Positions 24,390 to 35,691 of a stretch of DNA of 64,000 nt are shown here, in pieces; position 1 is the first letter of the stretch; the number at the start of each line of letters is the position of its first letter. The notes beneath the pieces were generated by a model. The model saw only the letters and a list, made by a program, of their open reading frames with translations, was not told the DNA's origin and did not search any database. Source of the DNA: Apium graveolens (lineage: Eukaryota; Streptophyta; Magnoliopsida; Apiales; Apiaceae); the NCBI RefSeq assembly GCF_009905375.1, contig NC_133647.1, positions 78,668,231 through 78,732,230 of the forward strand, written 5' to 3'. Both the position numbers and the translations under genes were made by a program.

Positions 24390-24397
24390 TATATAAA
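24390..24397 (+). promoter_or_regulatory. TATA box in the sire 1 LTR
   Basis: TATATAAA in the context GGTGGTATATAAACCAAG, about 230 bp downstream of the repeat cluster. Its position suits a U3/R promoter. Confidence 0.5.
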
Positions 24398-24563
24398 CCA
24401 AGTGTAGCTAGTAGAACAAATAACTAAGCAAACACATTTAGAAGAGAAATAGAAAAAGTTGTACATGTCAAGAATTTCTCTGTAGTTTGTTTGTTCAACT
24501 TGTAAAGTAGCTCTGAGCCAATTTGAGCTTCACAGAGTTCTCAAATCGATATATATGTATATA

Positions 24564-24895
24564 GGGGAATGATCAAATACAAACTAAAATTAAAATAGAA
24601 ACTAGGAACTAATCTAATCCATTAGATCTACCTAATTTAATGGTCCCCCCTAAATCACCCCACCCAACTACTCTATACCCTCCCACACCCAATTTCAGCT
24701 TTTCCCCTCTGTTTTTAATTTAATTTTTTCAGTCAAACCGTAATTTTTTTTAAAAATCTGATTTCACTGTATTTTTCTACATCTCTCAACGATCTATTTG
24801 CATACCATATGTGTTATATTTCGAATTAATTTTTTTAAAAAAATTATTTGGTTTCTAGTTTCTATTTTAAATTGGTTATATTGGAGTAGCCCCCC
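24564..24895. mobile_element. MITE-like TIR element (332 bp) nested in the sire 1 LTR
   Basis: The left end starts GGGGAATGATCAAATAC and continues to TAAAATAGAAACTAGGAAC. The reverse complement of the right end starts GGGGGGCTACTCC and continues to TTAAAATAGAAACTAGAAAC. The ends thus form imperfect terminal inverted repeats of about 45 bp. The flanks ATGTATATA (24555-24563) and ATATATATA (24896-24904) differ at one position and could be a 9-bp target duplication, but they are low-complexity. There is no ORF. A Mutator-type superfamily is possible, not shown. Confidence 0.65.
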
Positions 24896-25119
24896 ATATA
24901 TATATATATGGTGGATACATTCAAATCCATCATAAAGTTTTAAAGACTTGTGTTTATCTTACTTTGTGTTTGATTTACTTAATTCTTCATTCCGCACTTT
25001 GCAAATCAAAACACTTATATATATATATTGAGTTAGAACATTTTTATAAATCTCAAAAAGAGGCCAGAATTACATTCAACCCCCTTCTGTAATTCTTGTT
25101 GTATTGTTAGGGAATAACA

Positions 25120-25397
25120 GAATCCATCAATGATACCAAGAGAGTACGAGGACATCCTAAAAGAATAATTGTCTTTGTAATGACAAGAAGGTCTACATTA
25201 TTGTTTGATCTTATTCCTAAATGATCCAAGATTAGATATCTCCAATTGAAGCTTAAAGAATTGAACAATCCACCTCCAGTTAATGCACTTGAAATAGATA
25301 CTCGTGATTCTATACAAGCAAGACTGAATGATCTTCTGAATCGAAGCAAATGAACATCTCTTCTAGAATCAATAAGGATATCATATCCCAGGAAGAA
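25120..25397 (+). other. Unassigned segment between two LTRs
   Basis: This is the sequence in which sire 1 ends. One plus-strand frame reads as basic and then Asn/Leu-rich peptide with a few stops (RVRGHPKRIIVFV... RDSIQARLNDLLNRS), which suggests an old coding remnant. I cannot assign it to a family. Confidence 0.4.
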
Positions 25398-25995
25398 TAT
25401 AATATCCGGGATATATCGTGTAATTATTTTTATTAATAAATAATTATTATGTGATTATTATGTGAATTTTGGTGAATTATATAATGATGGGTATTGATAT
25501 TTCGATGTTTATATGTGATAAAATGTGAGTATTTTAATTTTAATATGTCCAGAATAAAGTATAGATAATTTTGGTATTTTTCTGGTAATTTTTGGATTGC
25601 TATATGATTGTATAAAGAATTAATAGATTTAATAATTATTTTCTAAGTAATTATAAAACTATTTTATAAAACCAGAAATCGTCCAACTTCAACAGTTTTT
25701 GCGTTTTTATAACCCAAAACTCTTCGGAAAACTCCTTCATAACCTAATATGATTATTCTGAACATTTTTCGTGTTTTGACTTTTTCAATACGAAGTACGG
25801 TTTGACCCGTATGAGCCCCGGCGCAAAATTTTCGACACAATAGTCATTCTGATAGATTAATAAAACCTGTATTCTTGAGAAGCAGGATATTTTTACATTA
25901 TCTTCTCGTAGAATGTTTTATAAGAAGCCCAGTTTTAATATTTATCCAAAACTAGTATCAAATTGGATCATTTTTATAGTTACTTAGCGGCTAAG
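25398..25995 (+). mobile_element. Partial LTR related to family 2
   Basis: The start TATAATATCCGGGATATATCG matches the family 2 LTR start at 32065. The similarity continues, with many differences, through the ACCAGAAATCGTCC...GTTTTTGCG, GACTTTTTC and GGATCATTTTTATA blocks. It ends where the sire 3 LTR begins. It is clearly older or from another subfamily than the two LTRs at 32065 and 41328. Confidence 0.6.
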
Positions 25996-27404
25996 TGTTG
26001 TGCAAGACATGCCTGTACTTTAACAAGACTAAGTCAAATTGACAACCCTAAGTAAGTTGTATTGTAATCTTAGTTTGCATTTGTACTTGTAACATTTAAA
26101 GTCTGTAAAAATATAAAAGAGCAGACTGGAGTCTTTTTGTTTAAAATGTATCAAGCCTAAGGATTCTATCTGGAAGAAGATCAAGAAGATCATGCCTCAG
26201 AAGAATTATGAAGAAGTTTGGAGTTGAATAAATCTGTTTGGATAAAAATATTCTAAGTCAAAGATCTCTACAAGTCACAGATTTAGTGTTATAGAGAAGT
26301 CACTCGAGAACTCCGAATGACTTATCGAGAAGTCATAAAAGCTTATAGAGAACTCACAGAGATATCAACAAGCCAAATTGAAGACATGAAGATTGGAGAT
26401 ATCGATAAGTCATTTCTTCACTAGAGAACTCAGAGTTATCGACAAGTCAACATTCATTAGAGAACTCTGAGTTATTGATAAATCAAATTCCACTAGAGAA
26501 CTCAGAGATATCGACAAGCCAAAATTCACTTGAGAACTCTGAGTTATCGACAAATCAAATTTGACTAGAGAACTCTGAGTTATCGATAAGACAATAAGCC
26601 ACTAGATAACTCAGAGATATCAATAAGTCAAACTGAAGATATGAAGACTAGAGATCTCGACAATCCAAATTCTCTTATAGAGAAGTCAGAGACCTCTACA
26701 AGTTAAATTAACTATGGAGTACTAGAGATCTCGATAAGTCAATATACTTATCGAGATGTCAAGTTCTCTATAGACCAAATGGAGATCTCGAGGTAAAATC
26801 TCAAAGTACAAAGTTATAGACCAGTTCAATATCGAAGATTTACAATCAGCAAACAATCCAAACAGCTGGATTAACAAGTCTACAAAAAGCAGCTTGAAGG
26901 ATGTGCAAGATCAATGGTGAAGATTAATTGACAAAAGAAGATCAAAGTAAACATAGGATGCTAAGATATGTTAAGCCAAAAATAGAAGATACACTTTTCC
27001 TAAAATGGAAATGATAAGTGACAATTTACTAAAGTTAATAGCGTGTCTTATTGTACACTGTGTAAACCAGCAGTTAACTAAATTATAAAGTTAACACTGG
27101 TCCTTTAGTCAGTTGTAACAATTGAAATAGAAAATCTTGTAACACTCTCAAGGAGAAGCTAAGCTCTTTATCAACAAAGAGCCTAGAAATTTTGTAGCAA
27201 AACATTCTTAATTTTAATATAAATTCAAGTAAGTTTTGAAAAGATTTGTGTTCTTTATTATTGCATGTTTAATTTCTGCAGTAACACATTTTACTACAAG
27301 ATTTAATTTACTTTGTTCAACCATAAAAAGCTCAAGAAAAGCATAAAAACAATAAAACACATTCACCCCCCCCCCCCCTTCTGTGTGTTATTCATTTCCT
27401 AACA
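25996..27404 (+). mobile_element. 5' LTR of sire 3
   Basis: The LTR begins TGTTGTGCAAGACATG and ends TTTCCTAACA, three bases before the primer-binding site. A possible TATA box (TATAAAA) is at 26112-26118. A run of 13 C (27366-27378) near the end is part of the ATTCACCCCC...TTCTG signature shared with the other sirevirus-like LTRs. The right end is well fixed; the left end is less certain. Confidence 0.65.
26283..26780 (+). repeat. Quasi-palindromic repeat array in the sire 3 LTR
   Basis: About a dozen units of roughly 30-45 bp combine the motifs CACTAGAGAACTCAGAG, TATCGACAAGTCAA and GACTTATCGAGAAGTC. The last is nearly its own reverse complement (GACTTNTCGANAAGTC). The units are degenerate and lie downstream of the possible TATA box. 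Confidence 0.75.
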
Positions 27405-27406
27405 AG

Positions 27407-27418
27407 TGGTATCAGAGC
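27407..27418 (+). other. Primer-binding site of sire 3 (initiator tRNA-Met type)
   Basis: TGGTATCAGAGC, complementary to the 3' end of plant initiator tRNA-Met, starts three bases after the LTR end. Confidence 0.85.
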
Positions 27419-27455
27419 AAAATCTAAAAGTAAATAGATTCAAGATCTTGGAAGA

Positions 27456-29695
27456 ATGAATACACAAAAAATCAGTAGCATCAAAATTCCTATATTTTAC
27501 AAAGCTAACTCCACTCTTTGTAAAAAAAAGAAAATGTTGTTATTTATCAGGATGGACAATCCACTCTATATTCAGATTCTCAAAAATGGGCCCTTCACTC
27601 CTATGGTTATAGTTGAAGAATTAACATATGGTAACATGGTCATTCTAGCTCATTATGCTCCAAAAGACCCTTCTGAATACACTGAGCCTGAAAAGGGGAA
27701 AGTTTCCCTGGATAGTGGCTTGCAATTAATATTGATAGAGTCACTTGACAATGTAATGTATAACAACATTGTCAACTGTGACACTGCCAAGCAAATCTGG
27801 GAAAATATTGAAATACTATGTGAAGGGACTGAGGAAGTTAGATCTAATCAAAGAAGGATACTGATTTCACAATATGAGGGTTTCATGGCCAAGCCAAAAG
27901 AAAGTATCACTGATGTGTTTGAAAGGTTCAATAAGCTGATAAATGACTTGCAGCTCCATGACAAATACTATGAAGCTGAAGAGGTGAACTTGAAGTTTTT
28001 GCTCACACTCCCTGATCATTTGGAACAAAAAATCTCAGCAATTAGATAAGAGAGAGATCTAAGCAGAATAACACTGGAAGTTCTTTATGGAATCTTAAAA
28101 ACTTATGAATTATAAATGATTCAAAGAAAATCATTAAGAACTAGACAAGGGCATGTTGTGGATGGTTCAAGTGCTCTAATTGTCAATGAAAGCCAGACTT
28201 CTAATGATTAACCAAGATCTCAAACTCCAGTTGTCTCAACAAGTGAGCAACGGACAAATGATTCACAAGAACAAGTCATTCTGGAACTGGAAGAATATGA
28301 GTTCTACACCTTGGATGAACTTGATGAGCTTGATCAGTCAATGGCCTATCTGGCAAGAAAGTTCTCTAACATTAGAGTAAAAAAGCCAAGATTTTTCAAG
28401 GGTAAAGGACAGTCTTTCAACAAAGACAGCAACTAGAAAGGAAAAGGGAAGTACACATCTGATAGCGAAAATGGTTACAAAACTGGATCTGTTGACATGT
28501 CAAAAATAAGGTGCTTCAACTGTGATAAACTAGGCCATTTTGCTATAGAATGCAGGAAACCCAAGAAAGTAAAGAAAGATAAAGCTTATCTTGAACTAGA
28601 AGCAAAGTATGAAGCTCTTCTGAAGAAACAGCAAAGCAAAGCTTATATTGCAAAGGAAAAAAGTTGGGATGATTCTGATAATGATGAAGATGAGGAAGTT
28701 GGAAATTATGTTTTAATGACCTTGGAGCAAGGAGAATCATCCTCATGAAAATCACAGGTAACAACTTTCACTACCATTGATTTAAATGTGAGTCAATATA
28801 AGGAAACTGTAGAAAAGATGAGGACAAAAATGTTTAAAATACATACAAGTATGGTTGCTGCTAATGAAGAAGTTAGCAGATTGACAAAGATAAATGAGAA
28901 GCTTAAAAGTGAGAAACAAGAACTGAATTGTTGTTGGTGGAGTTTGAAATTGTAAGACAAGAAAATGTATATCTGAAGAATAAGCTCAAGTGTGCAAGTG
29001 AAATTGAAGCAATGCTAAGGGAGAAGCTGAAAAAGAATGAAGTTAAATTGAAATCTTTCAATAATGCATCTGAGTTAATTAGAAAGTACCATGAGAAAAA
29101 TAAGCCATGTGCAAACATTGCTATTGGTCTTGAATATGATGCATTTAACAAAAACAAGAGGAATATAGGTGACAAAGGGAAAGCAACATAAACTGAAAAT
29201 GTTCCAACCATCCTGAAAAAGGTTGATTCACTTATGTACAAGGCAGGTGAGGTCAACTTCAGTAAAGAAGAGTTAATTATCAAGAAAGAAATTGATGATG
29301 AAGACAATAAGAAGAAAAATGCAGAATCAACTCAATCCTTCAAAACTGAAAAGAAGCTCGTGGATAATCAAAGCTCCAAGACACCTGTCAAAGAAACCAA
29401 AACTGAAGATGCAAGAAAGAAGAAGAAAAATAGAAATGGGAAATTTGGGATAAACAAAAGCAATAATTTTTCTTATATTGTAGATGCTCCAAGAAAGAAG
29501 TGTGAAATATGTGGCTCTGTAAATCATCTAACTCACCTTTGTAAAAAGGTTGTTAGCAAGCCAGCTGAAGGAGTATGCAAATATAATGAAGCAGATGCAA
29601 ATGATCTCTACTCATTATGTGACAAGTTTGACTACATCCCTTGCAACTTGGAAGTGATGAAGAGTTGCCATAAATTGAGAGTAGACCTTAAATAA
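27456..29695 (+). pseudogene. Gag region of sire 3, degenerate
   Basis: The first frame (27456-28049, 197 codons) has the UBN2-type copia gag domain (AKQIWENIEILCEG, SITDVFERFNKLINDLQL). After several stops, 28497-28748 carries a CCHC knuckle (CFNCDKLGHFAIEC). Lys/Glu-rich coiled-coil stretches follow (28760-29191). A second Cys/His motif (CEICGSVNHLTHLC) stands at about 29500-29541. The long gag with a second finger is usual for sirevirus-like elements. At least six in-frame stops make it non-functional. Confidence 0.75.
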
Positions 29696-29821
29696 AAAAA
29701 ATTGGGTCTACATCAGATAGGGAAAATGCACAACAATCATTGAATTCTATTTTATCTGAAACGACTCATTCTACTTCTGCTAAATCAGTTAATAAGAAGA
29801 AAGTACCCAACACAGCTTGGG

Positions 29822-31612
29822 TTGCTAAACACACTTAAAACTTATTGTGTGCAGGGCAAAGTGAAGAATGTCATATGGATCATTGGCAGTGGGTGTTCCA
29901 GACATATGACAGGTGATAAGGCCCTACTATCACAGTTTGAGGAGAAAGATGGCCCTTTAGTGACCTTTGGAGACAACAACAAAGGATTCACAATGGGATA
30001 TGGCAAGATTGTTTCTGAAAATGTTGTCATTGATGATGTAGCACTGGTAGCTGGTCTTGAAGTGAATCTTCTCAGTGTTAGCCAATTTGTAGACAAAGGT
30101 TTTGAAGTCTTATTCAACAAAGAAGAATGCACTTTTATCAACAAGAAAACTGGTGAAGTTGCTCTAAAAGGAGCAAGGAAAGGAAGCTTGTTTGTTGTAG
30201 ACTTGGACTCAATAAATAAGGATGGAATTTTTTTGCTTCTACACCAAGGCATCAGATGAACAACGCAAGTTATGGCATAAGAAGTTGTCTCACTTGAATT
30301 TCAAGGCAATTAACACCTTGGTCAAAAAGGAGTTAGTAAGAGACATGCCCAAACTGGAATTTGCTCAAGTTGAAGTTTGTGAAGCTTGTTAGAAAGGAAA
30401 GATGAAAAGATCTAGTCACAAGTCAAAAAATGTGAATTCTATAAGTGCACCATTGCAACTTATTCACATGGACTTATTTGGGCCAGTGAATGTCTTATCA
30501 ATTTCAAGAAATAAATATGCACTTGTGATGGTGGATGATTTCTCAAGATACATTTTGAAGCCTATTGTAAAGCATCTTCATGTGTTTGGAAGCAAGTATT
30601 ACATTTTGAAAGACAACCCTGAAAATGTGGGAAAATTTTACTCAAAAGTTTTTGAAGCAATTTTTCTGGGATATTCATTGGAGAGAACTACCAATAAGGT
30701 CTATATGATAGATCAAAAGAAGATTATGGAGAGCACAGATGTGACTTTTGATGATGACAAGTGTCCAGGCTTGGAATGCCTTGTTGAAAATGAAGCTGAA
30801 GCCCTTGTATTTGAAAACCTCAAAATTGATAGTGATTCTGATGGTGAAGATGAAGTCAATGCACAACAGATGTTGAATGAAGAGACTACTGAACAGGAAA
30901 ATCATGGGAATGGAAGCTCATCTCAAACACCTGAATTTGATAGCACAAACTCAGGGGGAGAAAGAGAAGAAGGATCTAGCAGTCATACTAATAATGAAGA
31001 AAATGATGAAAGCACAAGTCAACAAACTCATACAAGGAAGTGGGATAGAAGTCACACTAGAGAAGTAATTATTGGTGATCCTACTGCTGGTGTGAGGACT
31101 AGAAGTGCAACTGCTAATGATTGTCTACATGCATACTTTATGTCTCAAATAGAACCCAAGAAAACTGAAGAAGCTCTAATGGATCCTGATTGGATATCTG
31201 TTATGCAAGATGAGATTAATCAGTTTGAAAGGAACAAAGTTTGGGAGTTAGTTCCTGCATCAAAGAATAGAAGCATTATTGGAACAAAATGGGTGTTCAG
31301 GAACAAGATGGATGAAAATGGTATAGTTACTAAAAATAAAGCAAGGTTGGTTACAAAAGGCTACTCACAAGAAGAAGGAATTGATTATGATGAAACTTTT
31401 GCTCCACTTGCAAGACTTGAAGTAATAAGGATTTTTCTAGCATTTGTTGCACATTTAAATTTTAAAGTGTATCAAATGGATGTCAAGAGTGCCTTCCTAA
31501 ATGGTGAGTTAGAAGAAGAAGTTTATGTGCAACAGCCACCTGGCTTTGAAGATCCAGAATTTCCAAATTTTGTGTACAAATAACTCAAGGCTTTATATGT
31601 ACTAATGCAGGA
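29822..31612 (+). pseudogene. Pol region of sire 3: protease, deleted integrase, RT start
   Basis: The protease piece (29822-30259) reads WIIGSGCSRHMTG where the family has DSGCS, so the catalytic Asp codon is now Gly. The integrase finger (HKKLSHLN... CEAC) follows across a frameshift near 30235 and a TAG near 30391. The frame from 30402 begins GKMKRSS, reaches VDDFSRY and then jumps to [12 protein letters not shown]: an in-frame deletion has removed the integrase catalytic core. The linker and the RT start ([38 protein letters not shown]) are open to 31583. The last codons (LKALY) run to about 31612, where the sequence becomes family 2. Confidence 0.8.
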
Positions 31613-32026
31613 AGCTTGGTATAATTGAAAGTATCACCATGGAAAGGACTAACGAGGTTTTGAAAGAAAGGGAAGCTAAGCTCAAGATATGTCGGACCTT
31701 TTGAGATCCTAAAGCGCGTTGGCAAAGTAGCTTACGAGTTGGCGTTACCACCGCACATGGAGCACATTCACAATGTTTTTCACGTATCGATGCTCAAGAA
31801 ATATAATCCAGACTCCAGGCATGTAATAGAATATGAGCCAATAGAGCTTCAGGCAGATTTGTCATATGTAGAGAGTCCGATAGAGATTCTAGAGGAGAGA
31901 GAGAAAGTATTAAGAAATAAAGTGGTAAAGCTAGTAAGAATATTGTGGAAAAACCCAAAGGTTGAAGAGTCAACCTGGGAGTTAGAAAGTGATATGAGAG
32001 AAAAGTACCCTCATTTATTTTCTTAG
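31613..32026 (+). pseudogene. Family 2 integrase C-terminus with chromodomain, fragment
   Basis: The sequence is nearly identical to 40880-41280 and encodes the end of a Tekay/Del-type polyprotein (RYVGPFEILK, HNVFHVSMLKKYNPDS, VRILWKNPKVEESTWELES). This fragment keeps the C-terminus to YPHLFS and a TAG stop, whereas the other copy has lost that frame. A TAA replaces a Leu codon near 31622, and one base change damages the GKKGK stretch. It is followed by a polypurine tract at 32051-32064. Confidence 0.85.
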
Positions 32027-32064
32027 GAGATTCTGAGGACAGAATCCTTTTAAGGGGGGAAGGA

Positions 32065-35000
32065 TGTAATATCCGGGATATATCGTGTAATTATTTTTGC
32101 TATTAAATAATTATTATGTGTGTTCAGTATCTATTCTGTGAGTTAATTGTTAAGTGTTATCTGTACTTGGATATTCAAAAATAATATTAATTGAGTATTT
32201 TAATTTTTATATGTCCAAAATAAAATATAGATAATTGTCATATCTTCCTAATTATTTATATGATGATTTATGAATTTATAAGAATCATATGAAATTTATA
32301 AAATCTTTTTTCGGGTATTTAAAATCTATTTTATAAAAATGGGAACCAACCGACGTCACCCGTTGTTACGTTTTTGGAACCCGAAACTCTTTCGAGAACT
32401 CCTTCCTAACCTAATTGTAATATTCTGAGCATATTCCATGTTTCGACTTTTTCGATCCGGCGTACGGTTTGTTCTGCGCGGTTCCCGACGCAATATTTTC
32501 GATACAATATTCATTTCGGTAAATCAATAAAACCCGTATTTTCGATAAACGGGAGCTTTTTATTAAACTATCCCAATTATCACTTAGTGGTACCTGTAAC
32601 CAGGCGCTGAGACCAAGACCACAGTACAAATTGTACTGGTTTGGATAATTATCCCGAAAACCGATACCATTTGGATCAGTTTTTATAAATAAACGTACCG
32701 TTTTATATCCGGAAGGATCCAACGGGATACTAATTTTCCGTAATTATAAATAGCCTTTTACCGTATTTTATTTCGTATCAAAATCATTTGCAGATAGTTA
32801 ATTTTATAATTTTCAGAGAAAAACCCTAATTACATAAACTGTTCTAAGAATCAAACAACAAAACGAAGGCGTTACCGATCTCTGTTTTTAAAGCTTGAGT
32901 AACCAAAACGAAGGATTTGAAGTGTTTTACCAGATTCTGAGCTTCGTTTTACTGCAGAAATCAAGGTTTGTTTTCTATAATTTTATTTATTTTCGAATTA
33001 AATTTATTAAAAATATGAATTTTTGTTCGGATGATTGTTTGTATGATTTGATGATTGCATGTTGTAGAGCTTGTTTTCCTGATGATTTTCATATGTCATA
33101 CGTCTGATTTGGAGTTCAATAACATGTTCAAATTTGAGTTTGATTTTCGAATTTTAAAATTAGGGTTTATAACCCGTATGAATGTTCTTAATTGAAATTT
33201 GGGGGTTTCTTATTCTGGAATAGATTGATGTGATGATATAGTGGATTGTGTTCTTTGTAAAATTTGCAATCTAGTCGTACAAGTTTCATGAATCAACGAG
33301 GTCTGTAGAGAAGGGAGTTGTGTTTTGAAGTTTACGTCGAACCCGCCGGAAACCGGCGAGTTTCTTGATCAAATTCCGGCCAACTCAGGGATGATTAGAA
33401 TGATTTGTTGGTATGGTTGAGTTCCTGGTAAAATATAGATGTGATCTGGAGGTGTTGGAGGGGTGAGGACGCCGAGAACGTGTTCTCCGGCCACCCCTGT
33501 GTTTTCCAGCGACGGGATGTAAAATTTGCAGTTTGGTCCCTAGACTTTTGGGAACGATACAGTTAGGTCCCTGAAGTTTCCAGACTTTGCAAATTTAGGA
33601 TTCCTGTTTTAAAAATGTTTAAAAATCATATTTCCTATTTATTTTTATTATAAAAATTCATTTTTAATTTCTGAAAATTCTAAAAATTAGTATTTTAATT
33701 CCGAAAATTATTTTTAATTCAAAAATAAATCTGAATTAATTAGTTAATTAATTTCAGTTAATTTTTAATTGATTAATTGGTCAATTAATTCGAAAATTAA
33801 TTGATTAAATTAATTATTAATTGATTTTAGTTAATTATTTAATTTGATTTAATTATTTAAAAATGATTTAAAAATTCCGAAAAATAGTTTCGAGCTTTAA
33901 AATATTATTCTAAATTATTTCCAAGGCTCGATAATTAGTATAAAATTGTTTCGGAGCCAGAATTGGCCAACCGAACCCGGTTTATTAACCCGAAATTGAT
34001 CCAACGACCCGTTTTAATTCCGAAAAATATTTTAAAAATCATTTTAAATACCAGAAAGCCTATTTATGACCCGAGACTTCTTTATAAATAATATATCATT
34101 GATTACGTGATGTATTATGTACTATATGTGACTTGTTGATTGACTATCGGTCTATATATTCGGTGTTTACTTGATTATTTCATAACTTTCAATCCGTTAA
34201 TCGGATTTGGGTAAAATGAAGGGTAGATAGAAGTATGTGTTGAATAGAACTTTATGAGTCGATTATTGATAGATGCTTATGATATGTGAGAAGAAGAGGC
34301 AAGGCGTAGGAAAGGGAAACAGGTAGTTGAGGAGTAAGATGATTGTGATTGGAAGCGAGTGCAGTGTAGTAAGCTAATACCAGGCAAGTGTTCTGAACTT
34401 TCTCGAGATATTGTAGTACTTGATAGTCTTGTTGATATTGCAAGTGCTTTGAAGCACTGAAACCCAAACCCTGATTCCAGTTATTGTTCTTGAGCCATGA
34501 ACCTTATTCTTTCTAGACCATTGATTGTTATATACCCAAACACGAACCCCAAGTATACGATACTACTCCACAAATACATGCAAAAAAAATCCCAAACACT
34601 GAACTGAATTACTTGTATACTCAACCATTGCATCCTATGCTTTGAAAGCCCAAATCTTTGAAGCCCTGAAATATTGATTCCTTTGTTATCCAATTCTTTC
34701 ATTACCCAGCATCCAAGCTTTTAAATTACCTTATTGATCCTTACAAGAATTGAAACCCTTTCATTGTTAAACACTCATTATTTTTAATGATTCTGGTTAT
34801 TGTTTATTATTGCTTTTTCTGTTAATATGTTATAATTGGATTGGTTTTTTATAAAATTGTGGACCAGATTCATGGTTAGACCATATAATGGTCAAGTTAG
34901 GCCAATGTGTGCCTTGGATCCAGTAGTTAGAGCAATGTTGTGTGCCTTGCTCGGGGTTAGTGCGTGACTGATCAGCAGCCTAACCTTGGTTTTTAAATTA

Positions 35001-35494
35001 AAAGTATAATATTCAATTCTAAATCATAATCCATTGTTCACTTAATATCTTAATCATGTTCACCTGATGATCATTACTCTCAGTTTTGTCATTGTGACTT
35101 GCTGAGCTAGTTAGCTCATTCGTGCGATGTTGTTTATATTCTTTCCAGTTAAAAAGGAACCAGTTGGTAACGAGGATCCCCAGTCCAGCGCGAGAGCTAG
35201 GGGTTCAGGTTGAGGAAGCTGAGCTAGTAGGCTTCTTTTGGGATAATTTAAGTTTGTAAAAGTTGTAATAAAGTTTAATACTCAGTTTGAGTTTGAATGA
35301 TTGGGATTTGAACGGTTTGTAATATATTAGTGTGTTTTCCTTGTGTGCATACTTTAACCTGTTGCGGTCCGTGGTAGTTGGTAAATAGGGTCACTGCATA
35401 TATTATTATTATCTTTATTATTGTTATAAGCAGGTTATGAATAAGGTGTGAGTGTGGACCCCAAACTTCTGACCCGGGTTTGGAGGGCGCCACA
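32065..35494 (+). mobile_element. Family 2 LTR (5' LTR of the element at 36669-41327)
   Basis: The LTR starts TGTAATATCCGGG after AAGGGGGGAAGGA and ends GGGCGCCACA just before a primer-binding site. It is 3430 bp long. It is highly similar to the 3' LTR fragment at 41328-42550. An AT-rich TTAATTAATT-type stretch lies at 33700-33860. The LTR has a polypurine tract on its left and a primer-binding site on its right, so it is shared by two element bodies. There is no coding region. Confidence 0.9.
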
Positions 35495-35498
35495 GGTT

Positions 35499-35510
35499 TG
35501 GTATCAGAGC
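35499..35510 (+). other. Primer-binding site of family 2
   Basis: TGGTATCAGAGC begins four bases after the LTR end. It matches initiator tRNA-Met, which is usual for chromoviruses. Confidence 0.85.
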
Positions 35511-35691
35511 CACAGGTTATAAGTCACTGACACAAGCCTAGATTAATGGGAATGGGTAGAGGGTTAGGATTAGAAGTAAGAATAGAAAGATAGAATGTCG
35601 AGAGGTTGAGTGCTTCGGTATATCAGGTATTAGTGTAATTCGCGTTACGGGTCGAGATTCTGATATTGCGATATGATTTCAGATAGCAGTG

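Larger units (their letters stand above)
20250..25119 (+). mobile_element. Sire 1: sirevirus-like copia element, 3' part
   Basis: A long degenerate ORF of the type found after pol in sirevirus-like copia elements is followed by a 3' LTR. The gag-pol half is absent and should lie left of the window, because the minus-strand Tat element was inserted in this ORF. The LTR end (ATTCAACCCCCTTCTG...AACA) is of the same type as the ends of the LTRs at 25996-27404 and 60343-60938. Confidence 0.65.
23742..25119 (+). mobile_element. 3' LTR of sire 1
   Basis: The LTR probably starts at TGTTAGGATTATG after the purine stretch GGAAGAAGAA and ends GGGAATAACA. The start is the uncertain end; TGTTGACAG at 24175 is an alternative. 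TATATAAA at 24390-24397 is a good TATA box, and the end carries the CAACCCCCTTCTG signature of this LTR group. The LTR contains a short-motif repeat cluster and a nested MITE-like element. Confidence 0.55.
25996..31612 (+). mobile_element. Sire 3: sirevirus-like copia element, truncated in RT
   Basis: The order is 5' LTR, primer-binding site, gag, protease, a deleted integrase and the N-terminal part of RT. The element breaks off in the RT domain and is fused to the family 2 integrase tail near 31610. The rest of RT, RNase H, any extra ORF and the 3' LTR are missing. Confidence 0.75.

Noticed and set aside
26283..26780. Second CRISPR-like repeat pattern
   Set aside because: Spacers are themselves repeats of the same motifs, and the array is inside an LTR.
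27366..27378. Run of 13 C as a regulatory G-quadruplex
   Set aside because: It is an expansion of the CCCCC signature at the end of sirevirus-like LTRs. A homopolymer run may also be miscounted by sequencing.
29842..30252. 136-codon minus-strand frame
   Set aside because: Shadow of the sire 3 protease frame.
33700..33860. TTAATTAATT-rich stretch as a matrix attachment or origin site
   Set aside because: Only base composition supports it; it is part of the family 2 LTR.
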